NCBI RefSeq assembly: GCF_001592125.1
Contig: NZ_BCWI01000001.1
Coordinates: 186,001-250,000, forward strand
Length of the DNA stretch: 64,000 nucleotides
DNA from: Microbacterium hominis NBRC 15708
Lineage (GTDB): Bacteria > Actinomycetota > Actinomycetes > Actinomycetales > Microbacteriaceae
Direction: 5' to 3'
The notes under the pieces are model-generated. The model did not search any database. It was not told the origin of the DNA and saw only the letters and a program-made list of their open reading frames with translations. This document shows, one piece after another, positions 24,125 through 33,201 of the stretch (its first letter is position 1; each line of letters begins with the position of its first letter). The translations under genes and the position numbers were made by a program.

Positions 24125-24523
24125 TCAGACCGCGGGGCGGTCGGTACCGGCGTCGACGGTCTCGACGGGCGCGGACGCGACCGTCTCCGTCGCGGGGACG
24201 GACTCGACGACCTCGACGACCTCGATCTCCTCGGCGGCGACGACGGGCTCGATCTCGGTGCGACGCACGAGAGCGCCCAGCGTGCCGAGCGTGAGGGCCA
24301 GCGCGAGTCCGATGAGTCCGGCACCGATGAGGATCGCGCCGAGCACGGCCCAGATCTGACCGGCGTAGACCTCGACGCCGGTCGCGGTGCCGTCGGTGAG
24401 GGTGTTCGCCATGATCGTGAGCTTGTCGACGAGCAGGTACACGCCGCCGCCGATGGCGACGACCGAACCGCCCACGAGCACCCAGAACGGGATGCTGCGG
24501 TTCACACGGGCGGTGTTGGGCAT
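24125..24523 (-). CDS. Small two-helix membrane protein of unknown function
   Basis: A 132-residue protein I do not recognise. It has two hydrophobic segments (about 12-32 and 55-80), a short glycine-rich start and a long acidic, Val/Thr/Glu-rich C-terminal tail (VVAAEEIEVVEVVES onward) probably facing the cytoplasm. AAGGAG precedes the ATG at 24523. It lies between ctaB and ctaA; a role linked to haem A or the oxidase is only a guess from position. Confidence 0.7.
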   Translation of the reverse strand: MPNTARVNRSIPFWVLVGGSVVAIGGGVYLLVDKLTIMANTLTDGTATGVEVYAGQIWAVLGAILIGAGLIGLALALTLGTLGALVRRTEIEPVVAAEEIEVVEVVESVPATETVASAPVETVDAGTDRPAV

Positions 24524-24607
24524 GGGAAAGCTCCTTCTGTCACGTCACCGCACGCGCGGCGACAGATCGACTATCTGCGAACCACCAGGGGAGGAGTGAT
24601 GCGCGGG

Positions 24608-25603
24608 CTATGAGGTCGCTGTGGACCGCACGCCGTCAGCCAGCATGGCACGGGGAGCCTTCAGGTGCAGCACCACGGCCGTCATCGCCGCCACGAGGCA
24701 GACGGCGAGCACCATGTGGATGTTGACCAGCACGATCGGCAGACCCGTGCGGGCCTGCCAGAGCCCGATCGCGATCTGCACGAGCTCCACGCCCAGCAGC
24801 AGCCCCGTCCACAGCGGCAGGCGCAGGGCGCCCGGCATCCGGAAGGACCAGGCGAAGAGCACGATCGTCAGGGCGAACAGGGTGTAGGCGGGCCAGCTGT
24901 GCACGTGCTGCCAGAAGATCGGGTCCAGACCGTTGCGGGCGGCCGCGTCGTCGCCCGCGTGCGGTCCCGAGCCGGTCAAGAGGATGCCGATCACGACCGT
25001 GATCAGCACGACCGCGCTGGTGACGTGGGTGAGGATCGCGTAGCCCCGGGCGACTGCGCGCTCCCGCGGCCCGGGTGTCGCGTACACGCGGACCACGTAC
25101 GCGGCCGCGATCGCCACCAGGGCCGCCGACAGCAGGTAGTGCAGGCCCACGATGCTCGGGTGCAGGTGCAGCCACACGGTGATGCCGCCGATGACGGCCT
25201 GCAGGATGATGCCGATGCCGATGGCGAGCGTGAGGCGGGGCAGCTCGGGACGGGTGCGCCACAGGCGCACGACGGAGAGGAAGGCGAGGAGGGCCACGAT
25301 CACCAGCACGCCGGTGAGGGTGCGGTTGCCGAACTCGATGAGGCCGTGGATGCCGAGCTCCTGGGTCGGCACCAGCGACTCGGGGGTGCAGTACGGCCAC
25401 GTCTCGCATCCCATCCCCGAGCCGGTGAGCCGCACGAGGCCACCGGTGCCGACGATGACGACGTTGCTGACGAGGACGAGCCAGGCCAGGACACGGGTGC
25501 TGCGTCCGACACGCGCGGGAAGGCGCGAGGCCAGCGAGCGGCCGGAGCCCGAACCGCTCGCGGTCGTCGGGGCGTCAGGAGCGGAGGTCTGCGGTGCGGA
25601 CAT
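24608..25603 (-). CDS. ctaA: Haem A synthase, COX15/CtaA family
   Basis: A 331-residue membrane enzyme oxidising haem O to haem A. It has eight hydrophobic segments and the Cys pair GCETWPYCTPESL (~75) in the first extracytoplasmic loop, typical of Gram-positive CtaA. The ATG at 25603 is chosen because GGGAGG lies eight bases upstream and the segment before it is not conserved-looking. Its promoter probably faces that of the suf operon, see the 25671-25727 entry. Confidence 0.9.
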   Translation of the reverse strand: MSAPQTSAPDAPTTASGSGSGRSLASRLPARVGRSTRVLAWLVLVSNVVIVGTGGLVRLTGSGMGCETWPYCTPESLVPTQELGIHGLIEFGNRTLTGVLVIVALLAFLSVVRLWRTRPELPRLTLAIGIGIILQAVIGGITVWLHLHPSIVGLHYLLSAALVAIAAAYVVRVYATPGPRERAVARGYAILTHVTSAVVLITVVIGILLTGSGPHAGDDAAARNGLDPIFWQHVHSWPAYTLFALTIVLFAWSFRMPGALRLPLWTGLLLGVELVQIAIGLWQARTGLPIVLVNIHMVLAVCLVAAMTAVVLHLKAPRAMLADGVRSTATS

Positions 25604-25670
25604 GGTGGGGTCGCCTCCCGGATGCGTGCCCGAACGGGCGCCGGCCACGCCCGTGTCGGGGTGTTGCCTG

Positions 25671-25727
25671 TAGACTGAAGGGGTGGGAACAGCGGCGCGC
25701 GAAGCGCGTCACGCCCCCTACAGTCTA
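25671..25727. promoter_or_regulatory. Face-to-face suf and ctaA promoters in an inverted repeat
   Basis: A 13-bp inverted repeat with one mismatch (25671-25683 and 25715-25727) carries TAGACT on the plus strand (25671-25676, toward sufB) and TAGACT on the minus strand (25722-25727, toward ctaA). Predicted transcription starts are near 25683 and 25715, so the two RNAs would overlap by about 33 bases at their 5' ends. A small GC hairpin (CGCGC/GCGCG) sits between. The suf leader is about 210 bases and contains no convincing gene. Confidence 0.5.
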
Positions 25728-25894
25728 GGCGCGCGAGGTGCGGGCCCCGACGCAGACCACGTCGGAGAAAACGACACGAAAACGGCCCTGAAAGCGGCAT
25801 CCGACCTTCGCCCACGACACTCCGATCGTGAGACAGGCGCAGGCGCAGGAATGCCGGAGCGGATGACACCGCCGGGCACGAAGGAGGCAAACCC

Positions 25895-27313
25895 ATGTCG
25901 GATGTGCTCATCGACCGCCCCGAACTCGAGGGGCTCGGCGTCTACGAGTTCGGCTGGCACGACACCGACGCCGCGGGCGCCGTCGCGCAGCGCGGCATCA
26001 ACGAGGACGTGGTCCGGGGGATCTCGGCCCTCAAGGACGAGCCGGAGTGGATGCTGAAGACCCGTCTGAAGGGGTATCAGCTCTTCGGCCGCAAACCGAT
26101 GCCCACCTGGGGCGCCGACCTGTCGGACATCGACTTCGACAACATCAAGTACTTCGTGCGCTCCACCGAGAAGCAGGCGCAGTCCTGGGAAGACCTCCCC
26201 GCGGAGATCCGTGAGACGTACGAGAAGCTCGGCATCCCCGAGGCGGAGCGCCAGCGACTGGTCGCCGGCGTCGCCGCGCAGTACGAGTCCGAGGTCGTGT
26301 ACCACCAGATCCGTGAGGACCTCGAGGCCCAGGGCGTCATCTTCATGGACACCGACACGGCCCTGCGCGAGCACCCGGAGTTCTTCCAGGAGTACTTCGG
26401 CACCGTGATCCCCGCCGGCGACAACAAGTTCGCCGCCCTCAACACGGCCGTCTGGTCGGGGGGATCGTTCGTGTACGTGCCGAAGGGCGTGCACGTGGAG
26501 ATCCCGCTGCAGGCGTACTTCCGCATCAACACCGAGAACATGGGCCAGTTCGAGCGGACGCTCATCATCGCCGACGAGGACAGCTACGTCCACTACATCG
26601 AAGGCTGCACCGCGCCGATCTACAAGAGCGACTCGCTGCACTCGGCGGTCGTCGAGATCATCGTGAAGAAGAATGCGCGCGTTCGCTACACCACGATCCA
26701 GAACTGGTCGAACAACGTCTACAACCTCGTCACCAAGCGGGCCATCGCCCACGAGGGCGCGACGATGGAGTGGATCGACGGCAACATCGGCTCCAAGGTG
26801 ACGATGAAGTATCCGTCGATCTACCTCATGGGCGAGCACGCCAAGGGCGAGACCCTGTCGGTCGCCTTCGCGGGCCCCGGTCAGCACCAGGACGCCGGCG
26901 CCAAGATGATCCACATGGCGCCGTACACGCAGTCCTCGATCGTGTCGAAGTCGATCGCGCGCGGCGGCGGCCGCGCCGGCTACCGCGGCGAGGTGCGGGT
27001 GTCGCCGGAGGCACACCACTCCGCCAACACCGTGCGCTGCGACGCGCTCCTGGTCGACACGATCTCCCGCTCCGACACGTACCCCGCCATCGACATCCGC
27101 GTGGACGACGTCCAGCTCGGTCACGAGGCGACCGTGTCGAAGGTGAGCGAGGAGCAGCTGTTCTACCTGATGAGCCGCGGCATGCCCGAGGACGAGGCGA
27201 TGGCGATGATCGTGCGCGGGTTCATCGAGCCGATCGCGCGTGAGCTGCCCATGGAGTACGCCCTCGAGCTGAACAAGCTCATCGAGATGGGCATGGAAGG
27301 ATCCGTCGGCTGA
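25895..27313 (+). CDS. sufB: Fe-S cluster scaffold subunit SufB
   Basis: A 472-residue scaffold on which Fe-S clusters are built with SufD and SufC. Conserved stretches are [50 protein letters not shown] and the NTVRCDALL segment with the essential Cys (~390). No intein interrupts it, unlike some mycobacterial SufB proteins. AAGGAGG precedes the ATG. It overlaps sufD by one base. No sufR regulator gene precedes it. Confidence 0.97.
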   Translation: MSDVLIDRPELEGLGVYEFGWHDTDAAGAVAQRGINEDVVRGISALKDEPEWMLKTRLKGYQLFGRKPMPTWGADLSDIDFDNIKYFVRSTEKQAQSWEDLPAEIRETYEKLGIPEAERQRLVAGVAAQYESEVVYHQIREDLEAQGVIFMDTDTALREHPEFFQEYFGTVIPAGDNKFAALNTAVWSGGSFVYVPKGVHVEIPLQAYFRINTENMGQFERTLIIADEDSYVHYIEGCTAPIYKSDSLHSAVVEIIVKKNARVRYTTIQNWSNNVYNLVTKRAIAHEGATMEWIDGNIGSKVTMKYPSIYLMGEHAKGETLSVAFAGPGQHQDAGAKMIHMAPYTQSSIVSKSIARGGGRAGYRGEVRVSPEAHHSANTVRCDALLVDTISRSDTYPAIDIRVDDVQLGHEATVSKVSEEQLFYLMSRGMPEDEAMAMIVRGFIEPIARELPMEYALELNKLIEMGMEGSVG

Positions 27314-28533
27314 TGACGACAGTGACGCAGACCCCCGCCGATGCGAGCACCCGGGCGGAGGGTCACATCGACCCTGCGGCCTCGCTGGTCTCCAAGGTGG
27401 TGCCGGTGCAGACCCGGTCGGAGCGGCCGACCTCGTTCGACCCCGCCGACTTCGGCATGCCGACGGGACGCGAGGTGAACTGGAAGCACACGCCGGTGGC
27501 CCTCCTCGGCGACCTGCTGCGCGACGAGCCCGCCCCGCACGACGTCATCGGCGTCGAGGTGAGCGCGCCCGACGCCGTCCACCAGTCGCGTCTCGCGATC
27601 GGTGAGGCTCCGCGCGGCGAGGTGTTCCGTCCCGAGGATCGCGTGAGCGCGATCGCCTGGACGCAGGAGGCCGACGCGCCTCTCATCCGCATCCCCGCGG
27701 GCGTCGAGCTCGACGAGCCGGTGCTCGTGCGACTCACCGGCCGCGGCGGCGTCGCCCACGCGCACGTCGTCATCGAAGCGCAGGCCCAGTCGCGCGCCAC
27801 CGTCGTGCTGCGTCACGAGGGCAGCGCCCAGCAGGCCCAGAACGTCGAGATCATCGTCCGCGACGGCGCCGCGCTGACCGTCGTGTCCGTGCAGCGCTGG
27901 GACGACGATGCGATCCATCTCGCGTCGCACCAGGCGCGCGTCGACCGCGACGCCACGCTCACGCACGTCGTGGTGAGCCTCGGCGGACGCGTGGTCCGCG
28001 TGAACCCCTCGGTCGAGCTCGCGGGTGCGGGCGCCGAGGGCAAGCTGTACGGCCTCGCGTTCTCCGACGCGGGCCAGCACCTCGAGAGCCAGGTCTACCT
28101 GCACCACAAGGGCGCGCAGACCGTGGGCGACGTGCTGTACAAGGGTGCACTGCAGGGCGAGTCCGCGCGCAGCGTCTGGATCGGCGACGTGCTCATCGGG
28201 CCGGATGCCGTGGGCACCGACTCCTACGAGGCGAACCGCAACCTCGTGCTCACCGACGGGGCGCGCGCCGACTCGATCCCGAACCTCGAGATCGAGACGG
28301 GCGACATCCGCGGCGCCGGTCACGCGAGCGCCACCGGGCGGTTCGACGACGAGCAGCTGTTCTACCTGCAGGCCCGCGGCATCGCCGAGGAGGAGGCGCG
28401 GCGTCTGGTCGTGCTCGGCTTCCTCGCCGAGATCGTCCAGAAGATCGACGTCGCCGACCTGCAGGACGAGCTGATCGCCGCCATCGAGGACGAGCTCGCC
28501 CTCGCGTCGGACGCCGAGGGAGCGGCCGAGTGA
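27313..28533 (+). CDS. sufD: Fe-S cluster assembly protein SufD
   Basis: A 406-residue partner of SufB in the SufBC2D complex. It has the same right-handed beta-helix type repeats and the C-terminal signature GHASATGRFDDEQLFYLQARGI shared with SufB. Start and stop both overlap neighbours (TGATG with sufB, GTGA with the Rieske gene), showing one tightly coupled operon. Confidence 0.95.
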   Translation: MTTVTQTPADASTRAEGHIDPAASLVSKVVPVQTRSERPTSFDPADFGMPTGREVNWKHTPVALLGDLLRDEPAPHDVIGVEVSAPDAVHQSRLAIGEAPRGEVFRPEDRVSAIAWTQEADAPLIRIPAGVELDEPVLVRLTGRGGVAHAHVVIEAQAQSRATVVLRHEGSAQQAQNVEIIVRDGAALTVVSVQRWDDDAIHLASHQARVDRDATLTHVVVSLGGRVVRVNPSVELAGAGAEGKLYGLAFSDAGQHLESQVYLHHKGAQTVGDVLYKGALQGESARSVWIGDVLIGPDAVGTDSYEANRNLVLTDGARADSIPNLEIETGDIRGAGHASATGRFDDEQLFYLQARGIAEEEARRLVVLGFLAEIVQKIDVADLQDELIAAIEDELALASDAEGAAE

Positions 28534-28859
28534 CCGCGCAGAAAGTGCTGAACCTGAGCGACCTCGAGCAGGACACGGCCGTGCGCGTCGAGATCGACGG
28601 TGTGCCGATGGCGGTCGTCCTCGACTCCAACGGCGAGGTGCACGCCATCGGCGACACCTGCACGCACGGCGACATCTCGCTGTCGGACGGCTTCGTCGAG
28701 GGCGACACGCTCGAGTGCTGGGCCCACGGCTCGGCGTTCTCGCTGCGCACCGGCCGGCCCCTGAACCTCCCGGCCTACGAGCCGGTGCCCGTCTATGCGG
28801 TCACGATCGACGGGGACGACGTCCTCATCGATCCCACCGTCCTCAAAGAAGTGAACTGA
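28530..28859 (+). CDS. Rieske-type ferredoxin in the suf operon
   Basis: A 109-residue soluble Rieske [2Fe-2S] protein. Ligands are Cys44-x-His46 (CTHGD) and Cys63-x2-His66 (CWAHGS). A Rieske gene between sufD and sufC is a standard actinobacterial arrangement and suggests electron supply for cluster assembly, though the exact role is not established. The GTG overlaps the sufD stop by four bases. Confidence 0.93.
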   Translation: MTAQKVLNLSDLEQDTAVRVEIDGVPMAVVLDSNGEVHAIGDTCTHGDISLSDGFVEGDTLECWAHGSAFSLRTGRPLNLPAYEPVPVYAVTIDGDDVLIDPTVLKEVN

Positions 28860-28873
28860 AGAAGGTAATTGAC

Positions 28874-29644
28874 ATGGCTGTTCTCGAGATCCGCGACCTC
28901 CACGTGACGGTCGAGACCGACGCGGGCCAGACCCCGATCCTCAACGGCGTCGACCTCACCGTCCGCACCGGCGAGACCCACGCGATCATGGGCCCCAACG
29001 GCTCGGGCAAGTCGACGCTGGCGTACACGATCGCCGGGCACCCGAAGTACACCGTCACGCAGGGCACGATCACCCTCGACGGCGAAGACGTCCTCGCGAT
29101 GTCGGTCGACGAGCGCGCGCGTGCCGGCCTCTTCCTGGCGATGCAGTACCCGGTCGAGATCCCGGGCGTCACCGTCACGAACTTCCTGCGCACCGCCAAG
29201 ACCGCGATCGACGGCGAGGCCCCGGCGATCCGCACGTGGACCAAGGACGTCAAGGCGGCCATGAAGAACCTCCGCATGGACCCGAAGTTCGCGGCGCGCA
29301 ACGTCAACGAGGGCTTCTCGGGCGGCGAGAAGAAGCGTCACGAGATCCTCCAGCTCGAGCTGCTCAAGCCCGCCATCGCGGTGCTCGACGAGACCGACTC
29401 GGGCCTCGACGTCGACGCGCTCAAGATCGTCTCGGAGGGCGTGAACCGCGCCAAGGAGGCGACCGACCTGGGCGTTCTGCTGATCACGCACTACACCCGC
29501 ATCCTCCGCTACATCACGCCGGACTACGTGCACGTGCTCGTCAAGGGCCGCGTCGCGGAGGAGGGCGGCCCCGAGCTCGCCGAGCGTCTCGAGGAGGAGG
29601 GCTACGACCGCTACCTCGAGCCCTCCGACGTCGTCGAGGCCTAG
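28874..29644 (+). CDS. sufC: Fe-S assembly ATPase SufC
   Basis: A 256-residue ABC ATPase that drives conformational change in SufB-SufD. Walker A is GPNGSGKST at ~40, the signature is FSGGEKKRHEILQ, and Walker B reads AVLDETDSGLDVDAL, the SufC-specific form. The ATG is preceded by AAGAAGG. Its TAG stop is part of a TAGGAT box that may give sufT an extra start. Confidence 0.97.
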   Translation: MAVLEIRDLHVTVETDAGQTPILNGVDLTVRTGETHAIMGPNGSGKSTLAYTIAGHPKYTVTQGTITLDGEDVLAMSVDERARAGLFLAMQYPVEIPGVTVTNFLRTAKTAIDGEAPAIRTWTKDVKAAMKNLRMDPKFAARNVNEGFSGGEKKRHEILQLELLKPAIAVLDETDSGLDVDALKIVSEGVNRAKEATDLGVLLITHYTRILRYITPDYVHVLVKGRVAEEGGPELAERLEEEGYDRYLEPSDVVEA

Positions 29645-29647
29645 GAT
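29642..29647 (+). promoter_or_regulatory. Possible internal -10 box of sufT in the sufC stop codon
   Basis: TAGGAT begins with the sufC TAG stop and ends seven bases before the sufT ATG, so it could yield a leaderless sufT mRNA. Confidence 0.35.
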
Positions 29648-29654
29648 CGAAGGC

Positions 29655-29984
29655 ATGACCGCGACGCTCAACCCCGAGAAGTACGACGAGGTCACCGAGG
29701 CCCTCAAGGACGTGATGGATCCCGAGCTCGGGATCAACGTCGTCGACCTCGGACTCATCTACGACCTCAGCTGGGACGAGGAGAACGACGCGCTCGTCAT
29801 CCACATGACGCTGACCTCGGCCGGCTGCCCGCTCACCGACGTGCTCGAGGAGCAGACCGCGCAGGCCCTGGACGAGGTCGTCGAACGGTTCCGCATCAAC
29901 TGGGTGTGGATGCCGCCGTGGGGCCCCGAGCGGATCACGGACGACGGCCGCGACATGATGCGGGCCCTCGGCTTCGCGATCTGA
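29655..29984 (+). CDS. sufT: SufT / MIP18-family Fe-S maturation factor
   Basis: A 109-residue DUF59 protein helping deliver Fe-S clusters. The family core DVMDPELGINVVDLGLIYDL, the TLTSAGCPLTDVLEEQ segment with its Cys, and WVWMPPWGPERITDDGR are all clear. It closes the suf operon; neither cysteine desulfurase SufS nor SufU is encoded in it or elsewhere in the window. Confidence 0.93.
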   Translation: MTATLNPEKYDEVTEALKDVMDPELGINVVDLGLIYDLSWDEENDALVIHMTLTSAGCPLTDVLEEQTAQALDEVVERFRINWVWMPPWGPERITDDGRDMMRALGFAI

Positions 29985-30030
29985 GCGTCATGTCGTGACG
30001 TCGGGCACCGGCCGCGGCGCCGCGCCTCGA

Positions 30031-30036
30031 TAGGCT
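30031..30036 (+). promoter_or_regulatory. -10 box of leaderless C-S lyase gene
   Basis: TAGGCT with exactly six bases before the GTG at 30043. Confidence 0.6.
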
Positions 30037-30042
30037 CGACGG

Positions 30043-31203
30043 GTGAGCACCCTTCCCCTCGAGGCCCTGCCGTTGGAGACGTTGCGACGCCGGTCCAGCA
30101 CGAAATGGCGCACCTTCGGCGCCGATGTGCTGCCGCTCTTCGTCGCGGAGACGGACTTCCCGCTCGCCGCCCCGATCACGCGGGCCCTGGCGACGGCCGT
30201 GGAACTCGGCGACACCGGGTACACGCCGCCCGACCTCGGTCTGCGCGACGCGTTCGCGGCGTTCGCGCGGCGGCGGTTCGGCTGGGACGTGGACCCCGCC
30301 CGCGTGCGCTCCACCGGCGACGTCATGATGGGCGTGGTCGAGATCATCCGCGCCGTCACGTCTCCGGACGATGCGGTGGTGATCACGCCGCCGGTCTACC
30401 CGCCGTTCGCGATGTGCGTCGAAGAGGCCGGATGCCGCGTCGAGGCGGTGCCGCTGACCGACACGGGGGCCGGGTGGGAGCTCGACCTCGACGGGATCGA
30501 GGCGGCCCTCGCCGCCGGTGCCCGCGCCGTGCTGCTGTGCAACCCGCACAATCCGACGGGGACCGTTCACCGCGCCGCCGACCTCGCGGCGCTCGCGGAG
30601 GTCGTCGCCCGTCACGACGCCGTGGTGATCAGCGACGAGATCCACGCGCCGCTGACCTACGACGAGGTGCCCTACACGCCGTTCCTCGCCGCGTCGGAGA
30701 CGGCGGCGGCGGTCGGCTACACGGTCACGAGCTCGTCCAAGGCGTTCAACCTCGCCGGCCTCAAGTGCGCACTGATGATCACGGCGGACGCGCGGACCGC
30801 GGCCGTGGTCGCCGGCCTGCCCGCCGAGGTCGAGTGGCGCACGGGCCTGTTCGGCGCGATCGCGAGCATCGCCGCGTTCGACGCGGCATCCGACGGCTGG
30901 CTGGACGGCCTGCGCACGCGGCTGGACCTCAACCGCCGCCTTCTCGCCGACCTGCTGGCCCAGCAGCTGCCGGCCGCGCGCTACCGGGTGCCGGAGGCGG
31001 GATACCTCGCGTGGGTCGATCTCGGCGCCTACGGGTGGGGCGAGGATCCCGCGGCGCGCATCTTGGCGGAGGCGCGAGTCGCGCTCCATCACGGCCCGCA
31101 GTTCGGGCGCCAGGGGGACGGGTGGGTGCGCATCAACTTCGGCTGCGCGCCCGAGGTGCTCACCGCCGCCGTCGAGCGGATCGGTGCCCTGACGACGCGC
31201 TGA
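30043..31203 (+). CDS. PatB/MalY-type PLP C-S lyase
   Basis: A 386-residue fold-type I PLP enzyme of the cystathionine beta-lyase/aminotransferase group. The PLP Lys is in SSSKAFNLAGLK (~236); NPHNPTG and SDEIHAPLTY fit PatB/MalY, which cleave cystathionine or cysteine conjugates to pyruvate, ammonia and a thiol. It follows sufT by 58 bases but has its own leaderless promoter, and its sequence is not that of a cysteine desulfurase. Substrate is not proved by sequence. Confidence 0.85.
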   Translation: MSTLPLEALPLETLRRRSSTKWRTFGADVLPLFVAETDFPLAAPITRALATAVELGDTGYTPPDLGLRDAFAAFARRRFGWDVDPARVRSTGDVMMGVVEIIRAVTSPDDAVVITPPVYPPFAMCVEEAGCRVEAVPLTDTGAGWELDLDGIEAALAAGARAVLLCNPHNPTGTVHRAADLAALAEVVARHDAVVISDEIHAPLTYDEVPYTPFLAASETAAAVGYTVTSSSKAFNLAGLKCALMITADARTAAVVAGLPAEVEWRTGLFGAIASIAAFDAASDGWLDGLRTRLDLNRRLLADLLAQQLPAARYRVPEAGYLAWVDLGAYGWGEDPAARILAEARVALHHGPQFGRQGDGWVRINFGCAPEVLTAAVERIGALTTR

Positions 31204-31226
31204 CCCGGGCCGGTGTGACAACGCCG

Positions 31227-31245
31227 GAAGGTAAGGCTACCCTTA
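31227..31245 (+). promoter_or_regulatory. DtxR/IdeR-like iron box over the siderophore operon promoter
   Basis: The 19 bases match the DtxR consensus core (AGGTAAGGCTACCCT), an imperfect palindrome. Inside it, TACCCT at 31238-31243 ends six bases before the GTG at 31250, so the -10 box is buried in the repressor site and the transcript would be leaderless. Confidence 0.75.
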
Positions 31246-31249
31246 GAGG

Positions 31250-32191
31250 GTGTCTGCCGCCCCGACCGCCGTCCGCCCTGCGTACCGCCCGTATTCCGTC
31301 CGCGTGCAGGCCGTCCGCAGACTCGCCCCGCACTACGTGCGCGTGACGTTCACGAGTCCGCAGCTGGAATGGTTCGGCACCGCCGGACTCGACCAGCGCA
31401 TCAAGATCGTGCTGCCGCTCCCCGGCATCCCGGGTGGTTTCGCCGACCTGGGCCAGGACGAGGAGGCGGGGGACTGGTACGACCGGTGGCGCGCGCTGCC
31501 CGCCGATCAGCGCAATCCGTTCCGTACCTACACCGTGCGCCGGGTGGATGCCGCGGCGCGGGAGCTGGACGTCGACTTCGTCATCCACCACGATGCCGGC
31601 CCGGCCGGGGCCTGGGCGGACGGCGCTCGCATCGGCGACGAGCTGATCATCGTCGGTCCGGACGAGCGCAGTCCCCAGTCACGGGTCGGCATCGACTGGC
31701 ACCCCGGATCGGCGCGCCGGCTCCTTCTCGCCGGCGACGAGACCGCGGCGCCGGCCATCTGCGGCATCCTGGAGTCGCTCGACCCGCGCTGCGAGGTCGA
31801 CGCGTTCATCGAGGTGCCCACGGCGGAGGACGCCCTGCGCCCCGCGCTGCCCGCGACCTCCGCGACGCGGCTGAGCTGGATCGCCCGCGGCGATCGCGCC
31901 CACGGTCTCGCGCTCATCGATGCGATCATGACCTGGACCGCCGCGCACGGCGACGTGCTGGCGCGCGCCGCCTCGCCGCGGCCGCAGGTGCTCGACGACA
32001 TCGATGTGGATCGCGATCTGCTCTGGGACAGCCCGGAAGACGGCGACGGCGAGTTCTACTCCTGGATCGCGGGCGAGGCGGGCACGGTCAAGACGCTGCG
32101 CCGGCTGCTCGTCTCCGGCTGCGGCGTCGACCGCAAGCGGGTCGCCTTCATGGGCTACTGGCGCCTCGGCCAGGCCGAGCGCGTCGAATGA
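31250..32191 (+). CDS. Siderophore-interacting FAD protein (ferric-siderophore reductase)
   Basis: A 313-residue cytosolic flavoprotein that reduces and releases iron from imported siderophores. Typical segments are RLAPHYVRVTF, FRTYTVRRVD (FAD-binding), DFVIHHDAGPAGAWA, AGDETAAPAICGIL and the C-terminal VAFMGYWRLGQAE. It is the first gene of the iron operon, with the permease ATG overlapping its stop by four bases (ATGA). Regulation by iron is inferred from the box directly upstream. Confidence 0.93.
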   Translation: MSAAPTAVRPAYRPYSVRVQAVRRLAPHYVRVTFTSPQLEWFGTAGLDQRIKIVLPLPGIPGGFADLGQDEEAGDWYDRWRALPADQRNPFRTYTVRRVDAAARELDVDFVIHHDAGPAGAWADGARIGDELIIVGPDERSPQSRVGIDWHPGSARRLLLAGDETAAPAICGILESLDPRCEVDAFIEVPTAEDALRPALPATSATRLSWIARGDRAHGLALIDAIMTWTAAHGDVLARAASPRPQVLDDIDVDRDLLWDSPEDGDGEFYSWIAGEAGTVKTLRRLLVSGCGVDRKRVAFMGYWRLGQAERVE

Positions 32192-33201
32192 CCGCGCCGC
32201 GACGACCGCGACGCACCCTCGTCGTCGCGGTGATCGGTGCCGCCCTGCTGGCCGTGCTCGTGATCCTCTCATTGACGGTGGGCGCCCGTCCGATCGCGCC
32301 TGCCGCGGTGTGGCAGGCCCTCGTCGGGGGAGGCACCGCCGACGCCGATCAGGTCGTGGTCCTCACGCAGCGGGTCCCGCGCACGATCATCGGCGTCTGC
32401 GCCGGCGCCGCGCTGGCGCTCGCGGGCACCGTGATGCAGGGGCTCACCCGCAACCCCTTCGCCGACCCCGGTCTGCTCGGCATCAACGCCGGGGCCTCGG
32501 TCGCGGTCCTCGGTGCGATCACGCTGTTCGGGCTGTCGCGTCCGGACGGGTTCGTCTGGTTCGCGTTCGTCGGGGCCGCTCTGGCCGCCCTGGTGGTCAC
32601 CGCGATCGGCGGCCGCGGGCCGGATGCGTCGAGTCCGGCGAGGCTCGCGCTGACCGGCGCCGCCGTCACGGCCGGACTCACCGCCGTGACCTTCCTCATC
32701 CTCAACACGAACGTCTACGCGCTCGACGTCTACCGCTACTGGTCGGTGGGTGGTCTGACCGCCCGCGGGCTCGACGCCGTGCTCCTGGTCCTCCCGGCGA
32801 TCCTGGTCGGGGCCGTCCTCGCCCTCGCTGCGGCGCGCGGCCTCGACCTCATCGCTCTCGGCCCGGAAGCGGCGGCGGGCCTCGGACACGACGTCACCCG
32901 CAGCCGTGCCCTCGGCATCCTGGCGACCGTGCTGCTGTGCGGGGGAGCGACCGCCATCGCCGGTCCGATCGTGTTCCTCGGGCTGCTCGTCCCGCATGCG
33001 CTGCGCCCGCTCGTCGGCGGCAGCTACGGCCGCCTGCTCGCCCTCGCGATCCCGTACGGCGCGGCCATCCTGCTCCTGGCCGACATCGTCGGACGCGTCG
33101 TCGCGCTGCCGGGCGAGGTGCAAGCCGGCATCGTGGTGGCCGTCATCGGCGCTCCGCTGCTCATCGCACTCGTCCTCCAGCCCCGCCGGAGCGCCCTGTG
33201 A
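32188..33201 (+). CDS. FecCD-family iron-siderophore ABC permease, first subunit
   Basis: A 337-residue membrane permease with about ten hydrophobic helices. The family signature RVPRTIIGVCAGAALALAGT, QGLTRNPFADPGLLGINAGA and the coupling segment GPIVFLGLLVPHALRPLVG are clear. The ATG overlaps the reductase stop. It should pair with the next permease to form the channel for ferric siderophore taken from the lipoprotein receptor. Confidence 0.94.
   Translation: MTAPRRPRRTLVVAVIGAALLAVLVILSLTVGARPIAPAAVWQALVGGGTADADQVVVLTQRVPRTIIGVCAGAALALAGTVMQGLTRNPFADPGLLGINAGASVAVLGAITLFGLSRPDGFVWFAFVGAALAALVVTAIGGRGPDASSPARLALTGAAVTAGLTAVTFLILNTNVYALDVYRYWSVGGLTARGLDAVLLVLPAILVGAVLALAAARGLDLIALGPEAAAGLGHDVTRSRALGILATVLLCGGATAIAGPIVFLGLLVPHALRPLVGGSYGRLLALAIPYGAAILLLADIVGRVVALPGEVQAGIVVAVIGAPLLIALVLQPRRSAL

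Noticed and set aside
25683-26057. A 124-codon frame starting with GTG at the predicted suf transcription start.
   Set aside because: It runs into sufB in another frame, its sequence shows no domain, and no ribosome site supports it. A short leader peptide cannot be excluded but is not reported as a gene.
30043-31203. PLP enzyme next to suf considered as the cysteine desulfurase SufS.
   Set aside because: The PLP-lysine region (SSSKAFNLAGLK) and overall motifs are those of PatB/MalY lyases, and the active-site Cys loop of SufS is not seen.
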